The translations under genes were made by a program, and so were the position numbers. From assembly GCA_041906465.1 (NCBI GenBank), contig JAYRJE010000017.1, positions 1 through 64,000 of the forward strand: a stretch of 64,000 nucleotides of DNA, read 5' to 3'. Below the pieces are notes generated by a model, which saw only the letters and a list, made by a program, of their open reading frames with translations, searched no databases and was not told the origin of the DNA. Position 1 is the stretch's first letter; each line of letters opens with the position of its first letter. This DNA is from Didemnitutus sp041906465 (lineage in GTDB: Bacteria > Verrucomicrobiota > Verrucomicrobiia > Opitutales > Opitutaceae). Of the stretch, positions 1 through 7,721 are shown in pieces.

Positions 1-64
1 CGCCGGCATCGGCTTCGCGCAGGATGCGGATCTTCTCCTCAGTTTTGAACTTCTTGCCTTTCAT
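1..64 (-). CDS. IS3-type transposase OrfA, N-terminal fragment (runs off the window)
   Basis: The minus strand opens with ATG at 64-62 and reads MKGKKFKTEEKIRILREADAG before leaving the window. This is the usual opening of the small helix-turn-helix protein (OrfA) of IS3-family elements, which binds the element ends and is fused to the OrfB integrase by frameshifting. A good ribosome binding site (AAAGGA on the minus strand, 77-72) lies 7 bases before the start. Only 21 codons are visible, so the subgroup and the integrity of the element cannot be judged. The neighbouring tni remnants show that this end of the window is a mobile-DNA region. Confidence 0.7.
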   Translation of the reverse strand, partial: MKGKKFKTEEKIRILREADAG

Positions 65-89
65 GTCTGGGTCCTTTCTTGGCCCAGAC
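65..89 (-). promoter_or_regulatory. Hairpin next to the orfA start, ribosome binding site in its loop
   Basis: GTCTGGG (65-71) and CCCAGAC (83-89) form a perfect 7-bp stem around an 11-base loop. The loop contains the AAAGGA ribosome binding site of the orfA fragment, and the stem touches the ATG. Several insertion sequences fold their translation start to limit expression from outside transcripts. That role here is inference. Confidence 0.5.
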
Positions 90-436
90 TAACTCCCAGA
101 GCGGCTTAAAAATTCGAGGTCACGTCACCTGCATCCACACAGCTGTGGCGCGCCAATCAGGGGGCGCGCCGAAACGTTGCAGGCTTCCGCTTGCCATCAA
201 CTGGGCGAATGCCCAAGCCGCGACTCGCTCTTCAAAGTCGACGCCCAGGGCAGCAGCTTTGCCTCCAACACTCGCGGGGTTGCGCATTGGTGCCCAGTTT
301 CAATATCATGAATGAATGAGTCACGGCCGAAAAACGCTGGTGTCATGTGCTCGGCACTTTGTCGTTGGTCGAGTAACCTGCGTTCCCACGTGGCATTGAC
401 CCGCTGGATTGGTGATTCAGAATTTTTCCCCTCGCT
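90..436. other. No recognisable gene
   Basis: About 350 bases separate the orfA start from the next credible gene. Open frames exist on both strands (79-315 plus, 197-469 minus), but neither looks like a known protein. The outer end of the IS element should lie here, but I could not identify its terminal inverted repeat without the other end. Confidence 0.4.
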
Positions 437-997
437 ATGGAATCCGACGCCGACCAGCTGATTCTCCAAATTCTTGAGCGCCTTGCTGCGAAGCCCGGGT
501 ATTCGGCGACAGTATCTCCAGCGGAATTTCCTCTTTTCGAGGAATTAGAGACGTCTGGATTCATTGTCGGACAAATCGGTCCTGATACTCACGACGCTCC
601 TCTCACCATGGTCGAACGGGTAAAGATGACTGCGACCGGCCGCCGACATATGCGCGAGCTCAAGAAACAACTAAAATCAGCAATCACGATCCCAACAACG
701 CCGCCAGTCGCCGCACCGGCGGCAGGTCCAAGTGCTCTGTTTCCTGTTTCGATCTCAGCATTTGCTTATGAGCTTCTTGATTCGATTTGGGACCACTATT
801 CCGTCCATCGCGAATGGCCGACCACTTGGGCAGTTCACAGTCGCTTCGAAAAGGCACGCGTAATGTCTGCAAGGGGAGAACTTAAGAGTGACCACCTAAT
901 CGAGAACTCATCGAGCCAGGGCAACATCTACGAGCTTCGGATCGGCGGTGTCCTGTTGACAAAATCCGGCCGACAAGCCGAACAATTACTTATGTGA
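437..997 (+). CDS. Hypothetical protein, 186 residues
   Basis: I do not recognise this protein. It has a helical N-terminal part with acidic and Leu-rich stretches (residues 1-80), an Ala/Pro-rich linker (about 85-98) and a second folded-looking part beginning SAFAYELLDSIWDHY (about 107-186). There is no signal peptide or membrane segment. It lies in the mobile region, and its stop overlaps the first codon of the DUF4062 remnant (GTG at 994). The real C-terminus may therefore have been altered by the rearrangement that truncated the neighbour. Its codon use is less GC-biased than that of the sugar genes, which fits acquired DNA. Confidence 0.5.
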   Translation: MESDADQLILQILERLAAKPGYSATVSPAEFPLFEELETSGFIVGQIGPDTHDAPLTMVERVKMTATGRRHMRELKKQLKSAITIPTTPPVAAPAAGPSALFPVSISAFAYELLDSIWDHYSVHREWPTTWAVHSRFEKARVMSARGELKSDHLIENSSSQGNIYELRIGGVLLTKSGRQAEQLLM

Positions 998-1210
998 TCG
1001 TGATGTGCCACCACGATGTAGGCACCATTCCGCTAAATCTTTCCGAGAAGAGCGACCTCGGTCGGCAAAAGCTCCAAGCCTTCTACGATAAGGTTCGGAA
1101 AGGACGAATCTGTGATCATTGGTCGAACGCGCACGAACTGGCCTCGAAGGTGAAGACAGCAATCTACGACGCCATTGAGAAACACCCTCAGCCCGGTTGG
1201 GTCCGTGCAA
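994..1210 (+). pseudogene. DUF4062 protein remnant (C-terminal part of the domain)
   Basis: The frame beginning at 994 reads DVGTIPLNLSEKSD, then KVRKGRICDHWSN, then a stretch ending HPQPGWVRA. This matches the C-terminal half of the DUF4062 domain, found at the N-terminus of many defence and signalling ATPases. The N-terminal half (the usual VFISSTxxDL start) is missing, and nothing recognisable follows residue 72, although the frame stays open to 1329. It is probably a leftover cut at both ends. Beyond about 1210 the same DNA is read as the tail of tniQ on the other strand, so a recombination junction lies at 1210-1290. The family call is from memory of the motif. Confidence 0.5.
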
Positions 1211-1691
1211 CAACACTCGCCTCCCCAGCTGAACGAAAGGCTCCGCCCAGAGTACCGAGCGCGGTGCCAGCAAACTCGGCGAAGCTTGTTGGGATACCTT
1301 CTTTGTGGCACTCCGGACACCAGCAGTGACTGCGACGAAGAAGCCGCAGTTTCGGGAACAGGTGCGCCCAGCGCACGATCGTGGCCTCCTGCAGGTTTGA
1401 AACCATCATCAGCGCCTCAAGGATCTCGATCCAACGCGTGGCGTTGCGGTGGCCGTTGATTGCCCAGCCCATTTTGAGCTCCTTGGTGCTGCGGAGCCAA
1501 CGGCCAGTGTTCTCCGGCTGCCCGATGGCGTGCCATTCGAGGCCGCGGTGGAGGAGACCCGAGGGCCTGTGGAAGTGCTCTTCCGAAACGCGCGCAACAA
1601 AGCTTGCTAGGCTCTCGACTTGCCCAGTTCCGCAACCGAGTAGCGGCACTTTGAACAGCCATGAGCGCGGAGGTATCTCCGAGGCCTTCAT
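1188..1691 (-). pseudogene. tniQ: TniQ-like transposition protein, truncated
   Basis: The 167-residue frame starts in the TniQ style (IPPRSWLFKVPLLGCGTGQV followed by ESLASFVARVSEEH). At about residues 112-129 it has the start of the zinc-binding part, FPKLRLLRRSHCWCPECH. TniQ proteins are target-site or accessory factors of TniA/TniB-type transposons and are normally over 300 residues. Here the similarity stops near residue 134 (about position 1290), and the remaining residues look like chance coding over the DUF4062 remnant. The ATG at 1691 overlaps the tniB stop (TGATG), indicating translational coupling in the usual tniA-tniB-tniQ order. The protein is probably non-functional. Confidence 0.7.
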
Positions 1692-2830
1692 CAGCTTGCA
1701 CGTTCAGCCGACGTGAGGTCACGGAAGGCACCGCCGGTGGGGTCGGAGCGGGGATTGGGCGTCCCTGGCGATTGGTTCCCTCCGCGAAATGCTTGAAGCT
1801 GAAGCTCCGCCTGCTCCGAGAACGGAGAACGCAGAAGCTCACGCAAGGAATCGCCATCGTTATCTCGCTCATCCATAATAGGCTCCTTGGATTGTGCCTC
1901 TAGGAGCAGTCGCCGAAGTTTTGAGCTGGGCATGGCGGTCGCCTCGAGGTCTTGGAGCTTGATGAAGGTGTGACCGTCGCGGCATGCACGACCTAGGGCC
2001 TCCATGAGCCAGTTTTTCAGAATGCCAGCGCAGCCCAGGGTGCGTTCGTAAATGAAGTTCGCTCGGGACGGGAGGTCCAGGGTGTGGTCGAGCGGCAGAT
2101 TACTCCCGAATTTTTTCACCATAAGCATGAAGGCATTCAGCTCACCCTGTTTTTCCCAACGATAGCGGGAAAAGTGGAAGGTGTTGCCACGACGTGCGAG
2201 TTGCGCCGAAGCGTCGAGTAACGCAGCAAGCTCATAGGTGCCGAACATGACGTGAAGGGTCTTCGACCGGTTGGCGATGGACTTGATCTTGTCCAATTGT
2301 TGAGGAAGCAGACGGGCGTTGGATACTTGGCAGAGGTGGTTGGCTTCATCCAAGAAGGTCACCACCGGGCGGCGATGGGCGATGGCGGAAAGGACTGCTT
2401 GGTGGGCGCCTTGCGACCGAGGAACGTGTGGCAGCGTGCTCATGAATTCCTTGGATGGCGGGACCGCGACTTTGAGTTCGGCCTGATAATCGGCGTAGAA
2501 CGGAGCCCAGGCGAAATTGCCGACGTTGGTCGCCTGCACCTCGAAGGCTACCGAGGGAACGCGCGAACGATCTGCGATGAGTTCGTCCTTAAACATCTCA
2601 AGAACCATCCTTTGAGCGGTCGACACCAGGCGCGACTTTCCAACCCCGGTGGGGCCGACGATGAAAAGCAGGTTCGAATCCGCTGGGTAAAGGATGCGAT
2701 TGCGAATGAGGGTGAGCGCCTCGTTGAAGCGCTGGTGGGTAACCAGACCCCGCTCGAGCCTATCGCGGGCTTCGAACATCACCTTCTGGGCGGCGGGAGA
2801 AATCAGACTTAAATATCTGTGCTCGGCCAT
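1691..2830 (-). CDS. tniB: TniB-like AAA+ transposition ATPase
   Basis: The 379-residue protein has a Walker A motif GPTGVGKS (residues 59-66) and a Walker B motif VVTFLDEANHL (about 156-166; D161 and E162). This fits the TniB/TnsC-like ATPases that select target DNA and activate the TniA transposase. The N-terminus (MAEHRYLSLI) is short and typical. The C-terminal tail after about residue 340 is Pro/Arg-rich and less conserved. The ATG at 2830 follows the stop of the preceding frame by three bases (TGA GCC ATG), and the stop overlaps the tniQ start, so this was the middle gene of a tniABQ operon. The gene itself looks intact, but its partners on both sides are truncated, so the element is probably dead unless helped in trans. 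Confidence 0.82.
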   Translation of the reverse strand: MAEHRYLSLISPAAQKVMFEARDRLERGLVTHQRFNEALTLIRNRILYPADSNLLFIVGPTGVGKSRLVSTAQRMVLEMFKDELIADRSRVPSVAFEVQATNVGNFAWAPFYADYQAELKVAVPPSKEFMSTLPHVPRSQGAHQAVLSAIAHRRPVVTFLDEANHLCQVSNARLLPQQLDKIKSIANRSKTLHVMFGTYELAALLDASAQLARRGNTFHFSRYRWEKQGELNAFMLMVKKFGSNLPLDHTLDLPSRANFIYERTLGCAGILKNWLMEALGRACRDGHTFIKLQDLEATAMPSSKLRRLLLEAQSKEPIMDERDNDGDSLRELLRSPFSEQAELQLQAFRGGNQSPGTPNPRSDPTGGAFRDLTSAERAS

Positions 2831-2833
2831 GGC

Positions 2834-2985
2834 TCAGTCCTCCATCACGAGTTCGCAGTCGAGGTTCACGTCCAAGGGAAGTGGATGAGAGGTGTCCTCG
2901 AGCAGCTTGCCGCTCGGAAACTGTGCGACGTTGTTTGGTTTGGGCGGTGTTGCAGGCTTCGGCGCCGGGCTGGTGCCCTTAGAAA
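2834..2985 (-). pseudogene. tniA: Probable C-terminal tail of a TniA-like transposase
   Basis: On the minus strand an open frame ends TGA at 2836-2834, three bases before the tniB ATG. It reads a Pro/Lys-rich stretch (PAPKPATPPKPNN) and then ends VNLDCELVMED. Position and phase are exactly those of tniA upstream of tniB, and TniA/MuA-type transposases often end in such a low-complexity tail that contacts the ATPase. No catalytic DDE core is present because the frame runs into an unrelated regulator tail at about 2985. The identity rests on position rather than sequence similarity. Confidence 0.4.
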
Positions 2986-3061
2986 AGTCACCGACGTCGA
3001 GATGATCGCGATCGCGGCCGCTTTGAAGGTGCCGGTGACGAGTTTGTTTCCGTCACGCTAA
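2984..3061 (+). pseudogene. C-terminal remnant of an XRE-family helix-turn-helix regulator
   Basis: The plus strand encodes KVTDVEMIAIAAALKVPVTS followed by LFPSR and a stop at 3061. This matches the end of Cro/C1-type HTH proteins, where a 'DVELxxIAxALxVxxxxLF' helix pair closes the domain. The recognition helix and N-terminus are absent. The fragment is joined directly to the tniA tail, which marks a deletion or insertion junction near 2980-2985. Confidence 0.5.
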
Positions 3062-3089
3062 CGATTTACGAAAATCCGAACGCGTCTGA

Positions 3090-3137
3090 TGGCCAAACTA
3101 GTTTGGACGCATCAAGCGTCCCTCTTGGCCAACTAGT
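3090..3137. repeat. Palindrome and direct repeats between the mobile region and the tRNA
   Basis: A 14-bp perfect palindrome, CCAAACTAGTTTGG (3093-3106), is followed by a 6-bp stem, GGACGC/GCGTCC (3105-3110 and 3116-3121). TGGCCAAACTAGT (3090-3102) recurs with one base missing at 3126-3137. The cluster lies 43 bases from the tRNA 3' end. It could be an operator for the lost XRE regulator, a transposon end, or part of an attachment site. Nothing here decides between these. Confidence 0.45.
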
Positions 3138-3179
3138 CGGTAGGTCGACATCGCCCGGCGTGGGGTCTCGCCCCCAGAG

Positions 3180-3255
3180 TGGTGGGCCCGGCGGGATTCG
3201 AACCCGCAGCCAAGGGATTATGAGTCCCCTGCTCTGACCGTTGAGCTACAGGCCC
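3180..3255 (-). tRNA. tRNA-Ile2 (anticodon CAU)
   Basis: On the minus strand the 76-base gene begins GGGCCTGTAGCTC and ends CGGGCCC-A-CCA, with the CCA encoded. The 7-bp acceptor stem pairs GGGCCTG with CGGGCCC. The anticodon loop is CTCATAA, inside GGGGACTCATAATCCCTTGG, and the T arm carries GGTTCGAATCC. The anticodon-arm and variable-loop sequence resembles tRNA-Ile2, whose C34 is converted to lysidine, more than elongator or initiator tRNA-Met. Initiator features are absent. Its 3' end faces the mobile region, a common arrangement where elements integrate into tRNA genes. Confidence 0.88.
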
Positions 3256-3335
3256 CCGATTTTTTTCGCTGCTGCGTTCGACAGTGCAACCCGCTGCGAG
3301 CCGCGCGAGCCAATTTCGGTCGGCTCGCCGCCCGC

Positions 3336-4244
3336 TCACCGCCGCCGCCGGTAGTCACTCGGTGAAAGGCCCGTGACCTTGCGGAAGAGCTGCGCGAAGT
3401 GGCTGGGATTTGAATAGCCGACGTCGTTGGCGATCGCGATCACGCTGCGCGAGGTTTCGCGCAGCAAGCGCTTCGCCGCCTCAAGCCGCAGCTGGATGAG
3501 GTAGCGCGACGGCGGCAAGCCGGTGGCGCGCTTGAAGAGACGGTTGAAATGAAATTCGCTCAGCCCTGCCTGCTCTGCCAATCGCGCCAGGCTGAACTCC
3601 TCGGCGAGGTGCGCCGCCATCCACTCAGTGATGCGGCGCAGCTTGAAACCGGGCAGCGACGGCGTGTCGCCACGCGCGTCGGTGAGTTCCGCGTAGTTTC
3701 GCGCCAAGTGGATCGCGATCGCCTGCGCCAGTCCGCGAATGAACATCCGGCTGGCGGTGCGCCGCGTGGCCTCTTCCCGCAGCTGCTGCAGCAACGCCGT
3801 CAACGGCGTGTCTTCGAAGCCGGAAAGATCGCGCATGCGAGCCCGCGGCGCGTCGGGCCCGAACACCTCCGTCAGCGCCTCGGTGAACAGCGGCAAGCTC
3901 AGCACGATCAGCGTCGTTTCAAACCGCTCGGCCGACAGCGTGCGCCAGCGGAATTCATAAGGCGCGCCACCGGTCGTCAGGAACAACGAGCCTTTTTTCA
4001 GCCGGCTCGTGAGCCAGGGACCGCCGGGCTCGCGCTCCTGCGCCTCGGCTTCGCCGGACGAAGTCCACGCCAGAAACGGCTCCGTGATCGCCGGCATCGT
4101 GAAAATCCCGGACACCGGCGGAAGAGCCAGCACGGTGAGCCGCACGTCCTGCCACGCCGGGCCCTCCCCCACGAGGATGCGCTGTCCGATCGCGTAGCGA
4201 TCGAGCGCTTCGGCGGAGGTGGTGTGCGGAACCGGCTTGGGCAT
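3336..4244 (-). CDS. AraC-family transcriptional regulator
   Basis: The 302-residue protein has an N-terminal effector-sensing region (about 1-190) and a C-terminal AraC-type double helix-turn-helix. The first HTH is around FSLARLAEQAGLSEFHFNRL and the second around SVIAIANDVGYSNPSHFAQL, ending VTGLSPSDYRRRR. It reads away from the aldo/keto reductase gene, whose start lies 163 bases away, so control of the two downstream oxidoreductase genes is the simplest inference. The effector is unknown. The start is the first ATG after the upstream stop and gives the usual family length. Confidence 0.88.
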   Translation of the reverse strand: MPKPVPHTTSAEALDRYAIGQRILVGEGPAWQDVRLTVLALPPVSGIFTMPAITEPFLAWTSSGEAEAQEREPGGPWLTSRLKKGSLFLTTGGAPYEFRWRTLSAERFETTLIVLSLPLFTEALTEVFGPDAPRARMRDLSGFEDTPLTALLQQLREEATRRTASRMFIRGLAQAIAIHLARNYAELTDARGDTPSLPGFKLRRITEWMAAHLAEEFSLARLAEQAGLSEFHFNRLFKRATGLPPSRYLIQLRLEAAKRLLRETSRSVIAIANDVGYSNPSHFAQLFRKVTGLSPSDYRRRR

Positions 4245-4407
4245 GCGGAGCTCCGACTAAACGCAAGCGCCCGCGCCTGACAACCCCGCGCGCGATTCGC
4301 CCGCGTCCGCGCTTTTGAGCAATCCGACAACAGGTCGCGCAAAGCCCCGGGCGACGCGCGACGCATCCTCCGCTAGACTGGGTTCGATCCCCGAACCATC
4401 CGCTCCC

Positions 4408-5400
4408 ATGCAAACCCGCCGCCTCGGAAAAAGTAATCTCGAAGTCTCCGCCCTCGGTCTCGGCTGCATGGGCCTGAGCTTCGGCCTGGGCCCCGCCGTC
4501 GAGAAATCGCAAGCCATCGCGCTCATCCGCGCCGCCGTCGAGCGCGGCGTGACCTTCTTCGACACCGCGGAAGTCTACGGCCCGTGGGTGAACGAGGAAA
4601 TTGTCGGCGAAGCGCTCGCGCCCTTCCGCGACCGCGTGGTGATCGCCACGAAATTCGGCTTTCGCATCGGACCGGAGGGCGCTCGCCTCGATGGCCTCGA
4701 CAGCCGGCCCGCGCACATCCGCGCGGTCGCCGAAGCTTCGCTAAAACGACTGCGGGTCGACGTGATCGATCTGTTTTACCAGCACCGCGTCGATCCCGAG
4801 GTGCCGATCGAGGACGTCGCCGGCACCGTGCAGGATCTGATTCGCGAAGGGAAGGTGAAGCACTTCGGCCTTTCCGAAGCCAGCGCGAAAACCATCCGTC
4901 GCGCGCACGCCGTGCAACCCGTCACCGCACTGCAGAGCGAATACTCGCTCTGGTGGCGCGAGCCCGAGGCGGAAATCCTGCCAACGCTCGAGGAACTCGG
5001 CATCGGCTTCGTGCCGTTCAGCCCGCTCGGAAAGGGTTTCCTCACTGGCAAGATCGACGCGGCGACGTCGTTCGCCGCGGATGACTTCCGCAATGTCGTG
5101 CCGCGCTTCACACCCGCAGCCCGTCAGGCCAACCAAGCCGTCGTCGACCTGCTCGGCACGACCGCCGCACGCCTGCACGCGACGCCCGCCCAAGTGGCGC
5201 TCGCCTGGCTGCTCGCGCAGAAGCCGTGGATCGTGCCGATTCCCGGCACGACTAAGCGGCCCCGCCTCGAGGAAAATCTCGGTGGCGCCTCCCTCGTGCT
5301 GTCATCGGACGACCTGCGCGAGATCACCACCGCGGCCAACAAGATCGTGGTCCACGGCGCGCGTTACCCAGCGCATCTGCAAAAACTCGTCGGTCGCTGA
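4408..5400 (+). CDS. Aldo/keto reductase
   Basis: The 330-residue protein starts MQTRRLGKSNLEVSALGLG. The open frame begins at 4315, but this ATG places the family's beta-hairpin at the N-terminus. The AKR catalytic tetrad is visible: D52 and Y57 in GVTFFDTAEVYG, K82 in IATKFGF and H126 in DLFYQHRVD. The NADPH-binding end includes IPGTTKRPRLEENLG. Such enzymes reduce aldehydes or ketones with NADPH in the cytoplasm. Overall it resembles the AKR13/YajO-like group. The natural substrate cannot be told from sequence. The zinc alcohol dehydrogenase follows 56 bases later on the same strand, so co-transcription is likely. Confidence 0.92.
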   Translation: MQTRRLGKSNLEVSALGLGCMGLSFGLGPAVEKSQAIALIRAAVERGVTFFDTAEVYGPWVNEEIVGEALAPFRDRVVIATKFGFRIGPEGARLDGLDSRPAHIRAVAEASLKRLRVDVIDLFYQHRVDPEVPIEDVAGTVQDLIREGKVKHFGLSEASAKTIRRAHAVQPVTALQSEYSLWWREPEAEILPTLEELGIGFVPFSPLGKGFLTGKIDAATSFAADDFRNVVPRFTPAARQANQAVVDLLGTTAARLHATPAQVALAWLLAQKPWIVPIPGTTKRPRLEENLGGASLVLSSDDLREITTAANKIVVHGARYPAHLQKLVGR

Positions 5401-5456
5401 ACGCCTCCATTCTCCACTCTCAGTCCTCACTTCCCTCCCTCAACCCGCCTTTCTCC

Positions 5457-6515
5457 ATGCCCACTCCCCGCGCCTACTCCGTCAAAGCCTACTCCACCGC
5501 CAGCGCGAAATCGCCGCTTGCTCCCACGACCATCTCGCGCCGCGAACCCGGCGCGACGGACGTAAAAATCGACATTCTCTACTGTGGCGTCTGCCACTCC
5601 GATCTCCATTTCGCGCGCAATGAATGGAGCTTCACGCAATACCCGGCCGTGCCTGGGCACGAGATCATCGGCCGGGTCGCATCGGTCGGTGCCGGCGTGA
5701 AGAAATTCAAGGCGGGCGACCTCGTGGGCGTCGGCTGCCTCGTCGACTCGTGCCGCACCTGTCCCGATTGTCGCGATGGCTTCGAGCAATTCTGCCCGGG
5801 AATGGTGATGACCTACGGCAGCACCGACCCGGTGCTCGGCGGCGGCACGCTCGGCGGTTATGCACAGGGGATTGTGGTGACGGAGGACTTCGTGCTGCGC
5901 ATTCCGGAAAACCTCAACCCCGCCGCCGCGGCACCGCTGCTCTGCGCTGGCATCACGACCTACTCGCCGCTGCGCCACTGGAAAGTCGGTCCCGGTCAGA
6001 AGGTCGGCGTCGTTGGTCTCGGCGGTCTCGGCCACATGGGCGTGAAGTTCGCCCGGGCCTTCGGCGCTCACGTCGTGCTGTTCACCACTTCGCCCGGCAA
6101 AACGGCCGACGCGCTCCGGCTCGGCGCGCACGAGGTCGTCGTCTCGAAAGACGAGGCGCAGATGGCCGCGCACGCCGGCAGCTTCGACTTCATCCTCGAC
6201 TGCGTGTCCGCGCCGCATGATCTCAACGCCTACCTCAATCTCCTCAAGCGCGACGGCAATCTCACGCTCGTCGGCGCGCCCGAGAAGCCGCTCGCCGTGG
6301 CCGCGTTCCCGCTGATCATGCGCCGGCGCTCGTTTTCCGGTTCGCTGATCGGCGGCCTGCCCGAGACGCAGGAGATGCTCGATTTTTGCGGTCAGCACCG
6401 AATCACCAGCGACGTCGAAATGATCCGCATGGATCAGATCAACGACGCCTACGAACGCATGCTGAAGAGCGACGTGAAATATCGCTTCGTCATCGACATG
6501 GCCTCGCTGAAGTGA
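5457..6515 (+). CDS. Zinc-dependent NAD(P) alcohol dehydrogenase (YahK/cinnamyl-ADH type)
   Basis: The 352-residue medium-chain dehydrogenase has catalytic-zinc ligands C43 (YCGVCHSDLH) and H68 (PGHEIIG). The structural-zinc cysteines are C99, C102, C105 and C113. The Rossmann motif GVVGLGGLGHMGVKFARAFG starts at about residue 182. It belongs with the NADPH-dependent aldehyde reductases such as YahK and plant cinnamyl-alcohol dehydrogenases. With the preceding aldo/keto reductase it probably forms an aldehyde-detoxifying or alcohol-handling pair under the divergent AraC regulator; that role is inference. Confidence 0.93.
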   Translation: MPTPRAYSVKAYSTASAKSPLAPTTISRREPGATDVKIDILYCGVCHSDLHFARNEWSFTQYPAVPGHEIIGRVASVGAGVKKFKAGDLVGVGCLVDSCRTCPDCRDGFEQFCPGMVMTYGSTDPVLGGGTLGGYAQGIVVTEDFVLRIPENLNPAAAAPLLCAGITTYSPLRHWKVGPGQKVGVVGLGGLGHMGVKFARAFGAHVVLFTTSPGKTADALRLGAHEVVVSKDEAQMAAHAGSFDFILDCVSAPHDLNAYLNLLKRDGNLTLVGAPEKPLAVAAFPLIMRRRSFSGSLIGGLPETQEMLDFCGQHRITSDVEMIRMDQINDAYERMLKSDVKYRFVIDMASLK

Positions 6516-6556
6516 GGCCAACAACCGCCCGCCAGCGCCGGAGCGCGGCCATGGCT

Positions 6557-7657
6557 TCAGCGCACCTTGGGCACCAAGCGTTCCGCCCCGCCTGGCGGCG
6601 CCACGGAAGCACGCTGGATGAGTTCGACAGGGAAAATGATCGGCTTGTCGGTCGATCCGGCACTCGTTTCGGGCTTCTCGATCCGATTGAGCAACACGTC
6701 GACCGCGCGCGCGCCCATGGCCCGCAGCGGCTGGCGCACGGTCGAAAGTTGCGGCACGCACATGCGCGCGGCGAGCGAGTCGTCGAAACCGGCCACGGAA
6801 ACGTCGTCCGGCACGCGCAAGCCGAGTTCGGCGAGCGCCTCGATGCAGCCGATCGCCACGCCATCGTTCACGCAGAAGATCGCATCGGGCAACGGCTGCC
6901 CCGCGTGACGCCGCAACCACGCCCGCAAGGCGGCCACGCCTTCGTTCGCATTGAAACCCGTCGTCACGAGTAAATCGGGGTCGAAGGTCTGGCGCAGCGA
7001 AGCCAGCGCGCGCTGGTAACCGCGGATGCGTCGCTGCGGCCCGATGAGATCGCTCGGGCCCGCGAGGTGCATGATCCGACGGTGTCCCTGCACGAGCAGG
7101 CGCCGCGTGATCTCGTAGGCGCCGCGCTCTTCGTCGCTCTCGATGTTGAGCACGCCGGGCAATGCGATGTTCGCGTGAATCGAGACGAATGGCGTGTGGC
7201 TCGGCAACGGGACGTGGTCCTCGTGGAAGGTCGGCGCGAGCAGAATGAGGCCGTCGATGCGTCCGTCGCAGAAACGATGCAGGCGCTCGGGGTCCTTGGC
7301 CCAGTCGTGCAAGGCGAACACGGTGGTGTTCTGATTATGCCGCGCCGCGCCTTCGAGAATGCCGTTGAACACCTCGAGAAAGTAGTGGTTCAACTCGCCG
7401 TCCGCGATGACCGCCGCGACGCCGATGGTGTCCATGCGGCGATTCGCCAGCGCGCGCGCAGCGGCGTTGGGCCGATAAGCCAGTTTGTTCGCCGCGGCGA
7501 GGATGCGCTCGCGCGTTTCCGGCGAGATGCGCGATGACGTGCGCGCGCCGTTGAGCACGGCGGACGCGGCCATGGCGGACACGCCGGCGATCCGGCCGAC
7601 GTCGGCGAGCGTGGCGGCGCGAACGTGTTTGGTTTTTTTCTTGGCGGGACGCGGCAT
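6557..7657 (-). CDS. LacI-family transcriptional regulator
   Basis: The 366-residue protein starts MPRPAKKKTKHVRAATLADV. The frame extends further upstream, but this ATG at 7657 sits just before the DNA-binding domain. The LacI HTH is TLADVGRIAGVSAMAASAVL (about 16-35), followed by the hinge helix ANKLAYRPNAAARALANRR. The remainder is a periplasmic-binding-protein-like sugar sensor with the typical IDGLILLAP and FCVNDGVAIGCIEAL blocks. It lies 64 bases downstream of the GH31 gene on the same strand and at the edge of the xyloglucan genes, so it probably controls them in response to a sugar. The effector is unknown. Confidence 0.92.
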   Translation of the reverse strand: MPRPAKKKTKHVRAATLADVGRIAGVSAMAASAVLNGARTSSRISPETRERILAAANKLAYRPNAAARALANRRMDTIGVAAVIADGELNHYFLEVFNGILEGAARHNQNTTVFALHDWAKDPERLHRFCDGRIDGLILLAPTFHEDHVPLPSHTPFVSIHANIALPGVLNIESDEERGAYEITRRLLVQGHRRIMHLAGPSDLIGPQRRIRGYQRALASLRQTFDPDLLVTTGFNANEGVAALRAWLRRHAGQPLPDAIFCVNDGVAIGCIEALAELGLRVPDDVSVAGFDDSLAARMCVPQLSTVRQPLRAMGARAVDVLLNRIEKPETSAGSTDKPIIFPVELIQRASVAPPGGAERLVPKVR

Positions 7658-7721
7658 GGCGGAATGGCGCAATCTCACGCGCGACGGCGCCGAGGGCAAG
7701 CCACGGCTCCGCCGGAAGGGC

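Noticed and set aside
197..469. Minus-strand 90-residue frame in the mobile region
   Set aside because: It has no recognisable motif, overlaps the start of the 437-997 gene, and shows no start signal.
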